From Iris pallida (Eukaryota; Streptophyta; Magnoliopsida; Asparagales; Iridaceae), in the NCBI GenBank assembly GCA_029216955.1, contig JANAVB010029819.1, forward strand, positions 29,871,435 to 29,935,434: a stretch of 64,000 bases of DNA, read 5' to 3'. The position numbers and the translations under genes were made by a program. Positions 20,660-33,444 of the stretch are shown piece by piece. Position 1 is the stretch's first letter. Each line of letters begins with the position of its first letter. The notes beneath the pieces were generated by a model. The model did no database searches. It was not told the DNA's origin and saw nothing but the letters and a program-made list of their open reading frames with translations.

Positions 20660-22685
20660 ATATGTTGATACCTTGAGTATACTATGTACTTGTGATATTT
20701 GAGTTTGTGTGTTTAGATTATAGGTTAAGCCATGGGTGACTTGATAGATAAGGGATAGTGTCATATACCTTGTACTAAGATATGGTTTATAATTAAGGAT
20801 CTTTGAGTTTAGTTTGATATGTGATTAGGCTAATACCAAGTTACCCTCTACATAGCCTATTAGCCCAAAACCTTAGACGAGACTAGTGGGGACCAATGTG
20901 GACCCAATAGTCCAAGTCTTACTTAGTTTGACTAAGAGTTGACCGAGAGTTGACTTTGACCTAGAATGACCTAGTATCATGTAGATTGTATTGTATACTT
21001 CAATTATTATATGTTGAACACATTTTATCCTGTATTTCTCTAAATAGGACTCTATGACCCCAGTTCAGACATTTGTACACATATGTTGCTCAGATTATCA
21101 GACGAGTACATTCTCTGATCATTTCATACTTGCTAGGACTTATATTCTTGCTCTAGATTACCTTACTTGATGCTGTCACGTTGGTAACACGGATTTGTAC
21201 TATATAGATCTTTTCATGAGATGTTATCCCCCTCGAGAGCATCGGGTACATCATGTCATGTGTGTTTCACTTTCATCATGTACTCCTGTGCTTTTACTAT
21301 TCATGTATACTCTTGTGATTTATGAACTCTCATGTTCACAGAGCCCTCATGTATAACTTTATGTGCACTCATTTATGAGCCCCCATGTGATAATCATGTA
21401 CATTAACATAACCTGTCTAAATCCTTGTGTATTGATTGTGGTACGGGGGAGTAGAAGTAGTCATGTGAACAATTCCAAGTAGTATAATCATGTATAAACT
21501 CTGTAGTGTAATCATGTATAAATTCAAACCGTTCACATATCTTTCTTGTACTCTACATCACTAGTAACTTACAGTTCTTTACTTATAGTATATATTTCCA
21601 GTACGGTTATCTCTCTCTCTCTCTTTCATGTACATTTCTTTCAGTGATTCATGTATCTTATTCTATTGCATGCTTTATATTTCTGTCATGATATGAACTG
21701 TTGAGATTTTATGCTCATTCCTGTCCTGACTTGACCTGTTAAAAATATTATAGAGTATGAGGAGGAGTTCTTCCCTACCTACTGCGGAGAAAGCTTAGAT
21801 GACACTTGCAACCTAGAGTCTAGCTATTGGATGTATGTGTATGCTAGCTATTGTGTGTGTAGAAGAGAAAAATGAGGAGTGTCCAGCAGTGTATTATGCA
21901 GAGGGGATACCTGTAGCCGCAATATAGGTGCATATAGCATATGTGGTGTCTTCAAGGCCTAGTTCAGGATGCATATAGGGTATTTATAATAGGTCAAGGG
22001 TAGATAACCATGGGTATGGCTATATACATATAAGATAGAGTATATGTACTAGGATGCATGGTATGTTACATGGGTACAGTCATGGGTCTGAGTCTACATT
22101 ACTACAGGATTGGCAAGACCTAAAAACCCCCCATAGAGCCTAGTGATTAGCATAAGTATTAAGGTCTAAATTCAATTATTGATTTGATTGATTCATGTGT
22201 ATAGGTTCATTGGATTTGCTCTCGGACACTGATTTGTGTATGCGGTTCAGGACCAGAGGCGAGTACATTCTCTAATAATTTCATGATGATAGTTTCTATG
22301 ATTCATGTTTATAGTACTGATTTACTTGATCCCTTGTTATTTATTCTCGACACGATGGACACACGGGGTAGTATTACATGGATTTATCTTGGATACATTG
22401 TCTCATACTAGACCTGTATATCAGGACTCATTTACAGGCATCACCTTACTTGCTAGCATGACTTATATCATGACTCTCTTACTGGAATCACTTATATTTA
22501 TGGCTGGTCTTATATCTTGCCACGTGTCGGGATCTGGAATCCACCTAGTACTTGTCGTGCAGAAAAATACCTTAGTAAACATGTAAATATAACCAAAATT
22601 TGGAATCACTCATGCTGGAATCACCCTCTCTGGTCTAATCAAGTAAGATAGCACTCGCACATGGAGCACGTGCGAGCTGTCGTAC
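20657..22685 (+). mobile_element. Ty3/gypsy LTR fragment, plus strand
   Basis: No ORF of note. It shares CGAGTACATTCTCTGATCA and CTGTCACGTTGGTAACACGG (21095-21195) with the reversed left edge of the window, and is dense in CATGTA/TGTACT words like the R/U5 part of 16747-19986. A related CGAGTACATTCTCT block recurs at 22261. It holds a CT microsatellite at about 21610-21625. It is probably the 3' half of one or two chromovirus LTRs. Confidence 0.4.
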
Positions 22686-25600
22686 TGTAAACCCCCTAAA
22701 ATTTTATTATATATATTATTTATACTCTTTTATTTTTTATTAGATTAATTATGGTAATTATAGATAGAGTTAAATATGATGACTAGTTTATTTTATAAAA
22801 TTTTATTTTTTACAATATGTAAAAATATATGTGATGAATATGTTGTAAATACAATATATGGAAATATTGCATATGTGTATGTTAGTAGAGTTTTATTAGT
22901 AGAAATTTAGTTTATGTGATGAAAAATATTTTTCACCATAATTAGCATTTATTGGAATTTAATTTATTGCAAAATATATTTTTTTGTAAAATTTAATTTT
23001 AAGTAGAAAAATTATTGTTAGTAAGTTCCTAATTTCACATATATTTTAACCATTTTAGATAAATATTTTTAGAAAATATTAGTATAGTTTTAGTATTTTT
23101 TCTAGAATTGTTTTAGACAAATTTTAATTATATATACGAAATTAGTATTAGTTATTAAAAAACAATAAAAATAAAATAAATATAGATATGCAAAATATAT
23201 TGAAATATATTGTAGCAAATATTTAGATTATTTTAGAAATTTGTATTTAGATTTTTTCTTGGAATTTTAGGTTTTTTTAAGATTTTTTTTTATAAGAGAA
23301 AAAGAAAAAGAAAAAAGAAAAGAAAAATAAAAAGAAAAATGAAAGGAAAAGGTACTGTTCCCTTAATGGGAACATTAAACAATATCAAATTGAGCCATTT
23401 TTTAAACTATGTTGAAAATCTTTTTTTTTTTGAATTTTCAGAAGTCTTAATCTCATCAAATTCTTAACCAAATTGAACCAAACCAAATCCTATGCGAAGC
23501 CTATCATGTTCTATTTTAGATAAACCCAAATCTAATCCAAATCCTACTCAAAATCGACAGGAATCTACCAAAGCATTTGATTTTTCTTCCAAAAATCTAC
23601 GAAAGCTTCCTGGTGATCGATCCCAGATGACACCAGGCCTTCCCTATGACCGCCCCACCGCCCCACCCCGCCGCTCATTGTGCTGAATCAGCAACAGCGG
23701 CCGCAGTTGAGCCGAACCACACATGGGAAATAGAGTAGCGACAACAGCATTAGACAGTTAGGTGCGTTTATTCCGAAGCCCTTTTCACCATTACTGTTCA
23801 ATAAAATTTTAATCTATGAAAGTCGTACGTGTAGACAACTTAACCACCTACAAAATCCATCAAGAAGATTTTTTTTTAATTCGCGGTGTTTGTGAAGAAA
23901 ATCGAGTTCCAAAATAAAAAAATCACTAATTTTTTGGGCACAAAAAATGTCCCAAAAATCATTATTTGAATAGACTTTTAGACAACCTATACGAGATCAA
24001 AACTCTATTTTTTTTGTTTAATTTTTGTTTATTATTTTATGATATAAACCGGTTCCAAAAAGTTGAGAAAACTGTTTTCAAAACCTTGAAATTTTTCAAT
24101 ACATGGTCCATCCCGACAAACCGGACAACTTGGACGTGGACCAGTGGCATCGAAAGGTGCGTATGGAATTCTCTGACATGTGGGCTTTGATTGAACTCAA
24201 ATTTGTTGCGTGTGCCACGAATTTGATGCATCGACCATTTTCTAAAATAAGATTTCTTTGTGCACTCTCGTCACATCATGATGAAACTTGCACCTTTGTA
24301 CTCGTATCATTTTTTTTGTCCTGTGAGGCAAGTTTGGTCTAATTCTGTGACAGTTGACTGGATCGTCGTTTCGCGGGCTCCATGATTCGATTCAATGGAT
24401 AATTTTGTGCACGGCCGATCAAAATCCAAAATTGGATATACTGGTGGGTTTATATCAAAAAATGGACCTGCGGACATATAACTTGTTGACTTTAGAGACC
24501 ATATAATTTTCCACGCTTTTCGGTGCAAAGCGGATCCAACAACGGACACCGTTTTAACCCAAAATTAGGGTTTGTCCATGTTTCCAGAATTGGACTTATG
24601 GGTTGCCTATCTTAGGTATTTCTCTTATTCTGAAAATGTTGATGATATTTGTTTCAACATCCGGAAATGCTTGCATAAGTTTCACCTTTGAAGTTATCAG
24701 GTCATCACACCACCACCAGGCAAGTATACTTTGCCACTTTATTCTGATTATTTACCCTTTATTTCATCATATTTATTTTTGTTATTTGTTTAATTGCTTA
24801 TTTATTTAATTTAAAGTATGCTTCCAAGTCAACTTGGGTGCAAAAGATTTTATTAGTCATTTTTGTTGTTTTTCTTTATTTTATGCATGTCGACTTGGGT
24901 TTAGGAAACCGTCCCATTATGGTGATATATTTTTTATTAGTAGCAGAGGAACATGGTTTGTCGTGGTACATGGTGTAGTGCCTTGTCCCTACATCGTGCC
25001 CTATTTTTCCTTCACGGGGTGTGCGATAATGGAACAATGTCGCTAACGATTTGGTCGAAATCGATTGATCGGGATCGATTGAATCTATTGAACTGGACCG
25101 ATTGAGTTAATATCTTTTTCTCGTTATGGAATGGATTCTTCAGAATCAAGTCCCATATTCAGCGGGTTGCGCCTCAAGGATGGACTCTGCGGCTGAGTCG
25201 GGAGAGACCTTCCGTTGCTCTGCTTTTTATGCCGCACTTGCTTCTTTAGCTTTGGTTGAACGTGTTTTCGTAAATGTTTTCGATGGTTTTCATGGCTTGC
25301 ATTCTTTGAACTTCACATTTCATATCAAACTCATTGAATAGGGCAGTGTTCTGATCAGTTGCTTTTGCGATTTCATATGATCGCGTAGGCACCGTCTAAG
25401 CGCAACCAATTGGTCTCGCGCCTCAATTAACTCAATGTGAGTGGCTGACCATCCTTCCCCTCGACCGTCTGGTTTTTAATCTATCATGAACATAAAATAG
25501 ATATGCTTGTCTTTGTAGTATTGAATCAATAAATTATGGCACGATTCCTCATGAACACTTAATATAAAACTGCTATAACATGAAACTGATGCATGCTTTT

Positions 25601-25968
25601 CTATGCCATATTTACTATAGATCTGTGCAAAATGAATATTGAATCAATTAACGAGTATTGAACAATAAGGCAAAGTACCTTAAAATGGGCTAAGTTCTAA
25701 AGAACAAAGAAGAATAGTACGGTTATTGGACAACTTGTGCACAATGAGTAGTTTCCTCAAATGGTTGCCTAGGCCAAAGAACCGATTCGACCTAGAAGGA
25801 ATGAGAATAGTAGTGCTAGCAGAACATGTACGGGTGATTCAGGAACTTTCGAATAGGGCTCGCTACCCACCACGAATGGATCACCGTCTAACCCATCTAT
25901 AGTCCAAGATGGCTTGACGTTACCAGTGACCTGCACACCCTTACATGCTTTATTTGATCCTTGTGACA
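22686..25968 (+). mobile_element. Ty3/gypsy-type LTR, plus strand
   Basis: It starts TGTAAACCCCCTAAAATTTT; a TGTGACA at 25962-25968 gives a plausible end and a length (3283 bp) equal to the related LTR at 36753-40037 (3285 bp). The two share sequence in opposite orientation, for example around ACGGACACCGTTTTAACCC at 24543 against 37920-37950, and the ACCACCAGGCAAGTATA exon-junction-like block at 24713. U3 is AT-rich (22700-23480). No ORF is coding. No target duplication was found for the proposed ends. Confidence 0.5.
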
Positions 25969-26108
25969 TGGGATTAATATGGTTTATTTAGTTTAGGCGT
26001 AGAGACTATGACAAAAATAATTGTAAGATGTTTGTAGTTTTCATATGCTTGCCTCATAAAATGTTCACATGCAATCCATCAGGATGGTTAGAAAGATTAC
26101 CAAGTATA

Positions 26109-26345
26109 CACTACAAGTAAAATGGTTATTCTTGATAGTTTATTTGTTGACGGTCGTGAAAAACCCTCAAGAAGAGGGGTTATCTTGACGGTTTTAGACA
26201 TACGTTAAGAAAATACCCTTTTTCTGTAATGTATCAAAAATTTACCAGAATACTTGACGGTTTTAGAGGAAGCGTCCAGAAATTCCATTGAAATACATGA
26301 CGGTTTGTTGATAACCGTCAAGTAATGTATGTGCGAAAAAATTGC
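26109..26345. repeat. CACTA left subterminal repeat region
   Basis: After the TIR, CTTGACGG and its inverse CCGTCAAG occur repeatedly (near 26153, 26185, 26253, 26299 and 26317). These short words are the expected binding sites of a TnpA-type protein. Confidence 0.8.
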
Positions 26346-26558
26346 CGCTATTTTTTCGCAGCCATTATTGTAGTTATTTAAATTTTTTTGTATCAATCAA
26401 CGGTTATGGTTTTTTTTTTATTGAGGAGCACAAAATTTTTTTCCGATCGATCTCTCAAAAACTAACCCTAATCAACAACTCTCTGCTCTCCCTTCCTCTC
26501 TTCCTTTCTATTTCTTAGATGAGGATGTCATTCCTCCGTCGAGGAATCATCTGTCATT

Positions 26559-27151
26559 AGGGGTGAGCGTCGGTATAATTGGTCGGTATTTGGTTAGATT
26601 TTTCGGTATTTTTTTAAATCGGTATTTTAAAAATCAATACCCATATCGTACCATTTAGAATCGATTTTTTCGGTTTCGGTTAAATCGGTATTCGGTCGGT
26701 TTTTGTTCAGTATCGACATTTTACCATTTAAAATTTGATCAATCAACACACTTAATATGAACCTCTTAACGTGGAAAAATAGTTTTTTACTTTTTTTTTG
26801 AAAACATTAAATTTCAAAGCCAAGCCTCTAACAAGCAAGCAATTAATTAAATTTATTAGAATAATATGTAACAAGTCGCAAACACCTAAAAAAGAGCTTA
26901 AAGATCAAACACGATCACTAAGTTTAATTCTTAGTATAAGTTTAACTATACTAAAATTTATTTCAAAATTATATGAAAACACAAAAATATAAGCTCAAAA
27001 GACCAAAACTCAATTCTTAGCATTCTTAATATAACTTCAAGTCCACCAAAATCCATTCTAGGTTCTAACAAACTAATTTCTAACTAAAACAAAGATAAAA
27101 ATGAAAAAGAGTAATATAAAAGTAATCACGAACAACATTCTAACGAAAAAA

Positions 27152-27206
<55 letters not shown>

Positions 27207-27385
27207 CGGTTCGGTTCGGCATTTTCGGCATGATATTACATTCAAACAGTTACCATTACCATTATACCATATTTTAATCGGTTCGGTAATTCGGTATCTG
27301 TACATAACTTCGATTCGATTTTTCGAAATATTTTTAATCGGTATTCGGTCGATTTTTCGGTAGCGGTCGGTATTTGCTAACCCAT
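26559..27385. mobile_element. hAT-like non-autonomous element nested in the CACTA
   Basis: Ends AGGGGTGAGC and GCTAACCCAT are imperfect inverted repeats. They are flanked by a 10-base direct repeat ATCTGTCATT (26549-26558, 27386-27395), from which an 8-bp hAT duplication could derive. The arms are rich in CGGTATTCGGT and AATCGGTTCGGT words on both sides. There is no transposase. A TA microsatellite sits near the middle. Confidence 0.6.
27154..27204. repeat. TA microsatellite
   Basis: A (TA)n of about 50 bases inside the hAT-like element. Confidence 0.95.
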
Positions 27386-27416
27386 ATCTGTCATTATGAT
27401 CAACCCACGGTGATGC

Positions 27417-27629
27417 ATGGCATCGAAGAAGAAGGCTGCATCGGGGGTCCCTGTCTCCTCTGCCACTTCCCTACCACCTACAAAATTCCCTGTTCTTCAT
27501 CCACCTCCACCATGCCAAACGTACGGAAGTCTCCCAATCCCTAACCCCAACTCACCCATAAATCCCTCTTCCTCTTCATCCCCGTCTCCTCCTCCTCCTT
27601 CACCCCCTTACCCTAACCCTAACTCCTAA
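27417..27629 (+). CDS. Pro/Ser-rich short ORF, possible captured first exon
   Basis: A 70-codon ORF begins with a plant-like context (GATGCATGGCATCGAAGAAG) and reads MASKKKAASGVPVSS, then Pro/Ser-rich low complexity (PPPPCQTYG, SSSSPSPPPPSPPYP). The tail overlaps CCCTAACCCTAA-like repeats. It lies right after the hAT-like element inside the CACTA. The basic start and C-rich codon use differ from the AT-rich surroundings, which hints at a captured gene 5' end. It could equally be a chance frame in simple sequence. I do not recognise a family. Confidence 0.25.
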   Translation: MASKKKAASGVPVSSATSLPPTKFPVLHPPPPCQTYGSLPIPNPNSPINPSSSSSPSPPPPSPPYPNPNS

Positions 27630-30600
27630 ACCGTAACCCTAAAATGTTGAACGAAGGAGAAGCTGCTTCCTATAATCCATGAGTCCTTGTCTCTGATTTT
27701 GGGTTAGTATTTTGGTCAGGTGGTGTTTTGGTATTGATTTTTGGTTAGGGTTTGGTCAGGTGGTGTTTGGATTTTGATTTTGGAGATTTTTTTTTGTTTG
27801 TTTGCAGTAACCTCCTAGTCAACACTGTGCTTGGTGGTGGTGATCATCATCTTCAACTGTCCCTCCTTCCAAAACCAAAACCTTCTATTCTACGTGCAAT
27901 GCTTGGTGGTGGGATCATCTTCAATTTGGCCCTCATGCTATCTTCCATTCCATCCCCCTTTTTTTTAAGAGAAAGGTATTTCTTTTAACTTACCCAAAAT
28001 TTTGTTACCACTAGTTAAGATATATCCATATAACAATAAGTGTGAAATCAAACCATAGTAAAAGTGTGGAACTAGGCAATAAATATACGGGCAAGAATCA
28101 TTCTACAGATTTCTATTATTATTTTTTGGAGATAAGGCTAGTTGACCGTCCATGTCCCAGGCTACTAGACCCAGGCCCCCCTTCTATTCATATTTTTTTG
28201 GAGAAACAAGTGGATGCAAGAAAATATCCACCCTTCAAAATCTAAATTAAGGGTCCATTGATTGAAATCTGCAGGCATGCAATAGATGTAATCAACAAGT
28301 AGCTATTGTAATGACGTGCACTTTCCTCATTTATATGGCAACCGCTACTTCTTTCCTCAAGTCATCTCTTTCTTCCTCCTAGAACTCCCTTTCAGGTTCC
28401 TATTTAAATTAAACAAGTTAATGCTGGGAGAATTAATTAAACTCCAAATTCAAAAATTAAACAAGAGGAAGATTGGCACAAAGTTAAGTCATAAGGATAT
28501 AAGACACCCTTGAGAATAATAATCCAACATGCATTACAAATATTCCAACTCTTCGTGTAACTTCCTCCTTTATAAACCACTCCTTGTAACCTCCACATAA
28601 CTTCCCATCTTGCACCATTCCATTCACCATCTGCAGATCTTTGAAACAATCTCTTAGTAGCACATGAATAATTAAGCTAGATAGCGTCTGCCAAGTTGTG
28701 TTCCACTAACACAGTATAAAAACCGAGATTGGGCATGACTAATTTTGGTGTCCTACAAGTATTTTGAGGTATATGTGTTACGTCTGACACGATGTGACAT
28801 GGATAGGTCATGGACTTGATAGCTGGACTTCCTACTTACAAAATTTTCATTTACAGTAAGCTTCCATCTTATATCGAAGTATTATTAATGAAACCATCAC
28901 CAGCGCATCTACTTAAAAATGGAACTGCCAACAATTTGGCCTTCCTCGGACTTAAATTTACTATATTCAGCACTTAAATTTGGCCTTCCCCACACCCAAA
29001 TGAAGCAAAAGAAGCAAACATGCATAGAAGGAGAACCGGAGCCCCCAGCTCTGAATCAACAAAGCCTAGCTCAGCCTTGATACTTTTTTCATCACCATTA
29101 CAATACATAGAGCTACATTTCGTTGCTTAGTATACAAAAAAACTTGGTTTGGTTACTTCTTCTCCATAAATTATATGTAGATACCTATCTCCTAAGCAGC
29201 TAGCTAGCTAGATGGTAAGTAATAATTACTAGTTGTTCCAGTAATTAAAATCCACTGCTACATCTATTATTCTTTATACGTAGTTATTCTGGACTCCAAG
29301 AAAAAGAAGAAGAACAAGGCATTACTCATAGCTCATGAACCCACACGTCTGCACGGACACATATATGGGAGCTTAATTGGTGCTTCTCTAGTGCCTATTC
29401 ATACCATGGTTCCTTATCTCCTATGTTTCGCATGGACATGGATATGACACGTCAAGGAAAAGAACTAAGGACACAGACTTGAGATATAATTTGATTTGAA
29501 CACGACGATGAGCATTATGAGTGTTTTGAAGGGACACTGAGTATCACTGTGAGTTTATGGTTTCAGTATTATGATTTCAGTTGGATTTTATGGTCTCAGT
29601 TGGATTTTTTCCCTGGGAAGTAGCATTAGCTTTGATTATTGGATTTTATGGTTTCAATTTTATTCCTATAATTTCAGTCATTTTGAGACATGGTAGTAAC
29701 ACAACGTAAACAAGTAATTTGTATTCTTCTGATGTTCAAATGTGACAAAGACAACTTAATCTTTCTAATGTAGTATATGAAATGCTCTTATAATAGCGGA
29801 TTATTGTGAACTTTAAAATGGATGAAACCTGAAACATTATGAGATACTTATAGGATACACACCCGGCTTTGCAAAAATAGCATGAGAAACACATGTTTTA
29901 TATTTCATAATGATACCTCCAAGAACAAAGCTTAGGTGGGTATGTTGCAGCATAAATAGGATTTACAATATTTAAGCTTAACATGCATCAACCAATATGA
30001 ATGTCGGTACTTATACTGTGCTATGCAGCAATAAGAACAATTTCTAGGCTGATACAGACATTTTTTAAATGAGTAAGTGTTACGTTTGTTGGCAAGTATA
30101 CAGTTAGAGATATAATGGTACTCAGACCTATTATTCTCTTTTTAAAATTAGAACACAAAATTTTATGTTGTGTTCGTGTGACAAAGAAGACACGATTCAA
30201 ATGCTCCCAAATAAACTTGGATATGCCAAAATCTGTGGCGTATCTGATTACCCGTGTTTGTAAACCATATTTTTATATTATTTTCTTTGATGTATTTCTG
30301 TTTCTTTGAGTCGATACTTGTAGCTTTAGTTTCCGCCATTGTTTTGGATATCTACTAGTATGTCGTTATAAAGGTTTAATAGGAAAACCGATATGGTTTT
30401 CCTAACCTGTTTAAAAAAATTCTAATTGAGATATTTCGGGTATATTGTCATGTATATATCTGGTTGGGCCAGCCGGATGCAAATCCTTCAAAAACCCTAA
30501 TTCTAAATTTGTTTACCATGGAATAAGTTTCTGGAGCTAGAGAGGTGGTGAGATGATTTTAAAACTGGGAGCACTCGTGGAGTTGGAGATTGCTCCTCTA

Positions 30601-31645
30601 AAATGAAAGGGAAGTGGCATAAAAGAGGAGTATATAGGAGTTTGAGTCCTTAGAATTGGATGGAGAGGATGGTGCACTTATTGAGCCCGAGATAGATCTT
30701 TATGTTTCATCTTCAACCTACAACACTGAAGTTTGCTCCAAGATGTTTGCATCTTGACTTTGAAGATGACGACTGATGACTTGTAGTAGTAGGTTAGTTT
30801 CATAATTTTCTTTTGAGATGTTTTTAATTGTACTTTTTTGGAGATCCTTATGAAGAAGGACCTTTGTTAAAATATTTGAATTGTCCAATAACTAAATTTG
30901 TTTAAGGATACTTATTAGACTTATATTAGTTCTTTTATTCTTGTCATATATGTCATATATGAAATGATGAAGGGAATTATTATCCTATACCACCACCATG
31001 GGGTTATATCTCCCGACATTGTGCGTTATTTCACCCGAAATATGGTTTCCTGTATGGTGTCCCCCAACCGGGTATATGATATCAGGAACCTTGGTTCCAT
31101 GCTTGAATGTGCACACAAGGATGAAGATCCAACAAACTAATGCTTCAAACACCAATCATTGTCATTGTTAAAAGCAACATCTTATAGCACAATAAGAACT
31201 TGAATAAAGGAACTATATATATTTGTCAGTGGCTTAAAAGCAGCATCTTATAGCACAATAATAATATTTCTATATTGCTGCTAATTAATCTAGTTGGTTG
31301 TTGGTCTTTTGAGCTATAGTAACTGAGATGCCATATTGACTCACATAACTAGAATTGTATTTGTATTATGTACTTAAAATTTTAAGGTGCAAATTTATGT
31401 CAAAAGCATATATCGACCTGTAATCCTTGTGAAGTTATATTGTATTTAAAGATTTATATTGCAAATTGAAAATATGTTAGTTCTTTTACATAGCAGGCAC
31501 GACAGTCGGCAGTACTATCTTGCTGCTCGCTACTTGTTCTTACTACCATAGCTTATTACCGTGTTTAGTTGCCTTGAAGCTTGGGGCATAACATGTATGT
31601 ATCTAATGTATCTTGTATGTATCTAATATTACTTATATCTTACAG
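27630..31645. other. CACTA interior, non-coding
   Basis: AT-rich sequence with no ORF above about 70 codons that looks coding. The stretches at 27700-27960 and 30530-30790 are somewhat GC-richer and may be decayed exons, but I cannot assign them. Confidence 0.5.
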
Positions 31646-31775
31646 GTGATTGTGAGTGGAAAACTTGGAGCATAAATGTTAAAGCTTCGAAGTTCAAAGA
31701 TGGCTACATGATTTCTTCTGGTCAGCCTGTAAATGAGTATATTGATTCTACAGTGAGACATATTCTTTAAGGAAG
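31646..31775 (+). pseudogene. RPS3: Captured exon of ribosomal protein uS3 (RPS3)
   Basis: An acceptor-like TATATCTTACAG precedes sequence that reads VIVSGKLGA, then, after a stop and a one-base deletion, [20 protein letters not shown] and TVRHIL, ending at AAGGAAG with a GTTAGG donor. This is the conserved C-terminal-domain block of eukaryotic uS3 (plant form VIVSGKLRAQRAKSMKF..., then RHVLLRQG). At least one nonsense codon (TAA after GA) and two one-base deletions make it untranslatable. Retained splice sites show genomic capture, not a retrocopy. No other RPS3 exon was found nearby. Confidence 0.8.
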
Positions 31776-32999
31776 GTTAGGTTCTTATTTGATTCTCCTT
31801 GCTAATGCTATTTCTGTATCTATGTGCTAGTGTTATTCATCTTTTGTTGAAGTACGTTTTTTTTTTCTAGTTGGTTCTCTTTCAGAAAGAGTTCTTGATA
31901 GTGGTATTTCTATTATCTTTTAAACTCTGCTTTCCTCTATTGTAATAGTAGTGGCCCTTTCCATTGATTAATGTATGTTTTATTTGCTAGTTGAGTTTAT
32001 TTGAGAAAGAGTTCCTGATAATGGTATTTCTATTTTCCTTTTCACTTTCCTTTCCCTAATTTTAATAGTAGTGGCGCCCTTTTCGTCAATTTAACCATCT
32101 GTGTATATTTTGAGTTTGCTTCTTGTGGAGTCCTTCCTAATAATGGTGGAAACTTTTTGGTGTCAGCCACATCTAATGGTGGAGACTTTCCTTAATTATA
32201 ATAGCAGTTATTTAGGCTTCATTTTTTGAAAGCTCATTCCAACAAATATGAAACCAAATAAACAATAACATGCTTACACTTCAAAACTTTCTATGCTCAT
32301 CCAGTTCTTTGCATTGCTGCACTCTGACCATTATTGTCTATTACTTGACTTTGTTTTACATTGATAACCATTAGTACACTACTGTATTATATCATCTCTT
32401 GTTGTTTCCTCTTATACACATAATCAATCACCTGTTTTAGATATAAAATTGATAGAAACAGAGAAAAAAAGGCTCTAGGAGTTCTAGTAGAAAATCTCTA
32501 ATCACTGCCTATAAGTTTCAAATTAAAGGATCAAAGGAACATGGAGTGGTTATGTAAAAGTCATTTATGAAGATCCTGAACATCATGAAAAGTTCCACGT
32601 TGGAAACACAATGTTACTAAAATAGTATAATACTAATACTTATAAGAACAATTAAGCAGCATAGGTATTACACGTATTAGTCTATCTAAGTTGACTCAAC
32701 TACCCAGTTGTCAAACTAGAGTTACGTAAACTTTGAGTGTGAAACACATGTATTAGTCTATGCTAGTTTCAACTACCCCATCTTATGAAGTACACACTGC
32801 ACCAAAATAAACTCGAATATTCATAATCCCTCGTTGCATATGATGTTGGTTATGGCCTAACTCAATTAAGACTGGACTGATTTCTATCCAAGTTGAAACA
32901 AATTCTGCATTCACAAGGAGTTTGGGCCTTGGGGAAGTCAACATCTACTCATGATAGCTGATGTACTTCTATATAGGGAATCTAAGTATTTTTTTTCAT
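31776..32999. other. CACTA interior, non-coding
   Basis: It contains two internally similar stretches (about 31850-31970 and 31975-32080, both with TTTATTTGCTAGTTG or TTTCTAGTTGG followed by GAAAGAGTTC, then a TATTTCTATT word and AATAGTAGTGGC), that is, an old ~125-bp tandem duplication. No gene is seen. Confidence 0.5.
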
Positions 33000-33444
33000 G
33001 AGTAATGCTATTCGTACCTCCAAATTGCCCCTCCAATACATTCCTCCTTACGTGGTAGCTGACGTGGCATGTTAAATAATATTATGCGTCATCTGACATG
33101 GCCGATGACATGGCAAATTTTAACCCAAAAAGTTAATTACCCAATTTTGTCCATGTTAATTTAATGCTAATATTAATTAATGTTAATATTAATGTTAATT
33201 TAATGTTAATGTTAATATTAATTAATATTAATATTAATGTTGATTTTAATGTTAATATTAATATTATTGTTAATGTTAACGTTGATATTAATTTTAATGT
33301 TAATGTAACATTATGTTAATTTTATGTTAATGTTAATTTTAATTTTAAAATTTGTCAAGTCAGCTGCAAAATCAACATGCCACGTCAGCTGCCACGTGAG
33401 GGACGGTTTGGAGGTACAATTTGGAGGGACAAATAGCATTATTC
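33000..33444. mobile_element. Mutator-like MITE with long inverted repeats
   Basis: This 445-bp element has terminal inverted repeats of about 70 bases (GAGTAATGCTATTCGTACCT against GAATAATGCTATTTGTCCCT). A near-perfect 9-bp target duplication flanks it (TTTTTTCAT at 32991-32999, TTTTTTCAC at 33445-33453), the length used by Mutator-like elements. The core (33160-33350) is made of TTAATGTTAATATTAA words. There is no coding capacity. Confidence 0.85.

Noticed and set aside
24457..25341. Short plus-strand ORFs (68-71 codons) in the LTR at 22686-25968
   Set aside because: They fall inside an LTR whose relative at 36753-40037 does not keep the frames.
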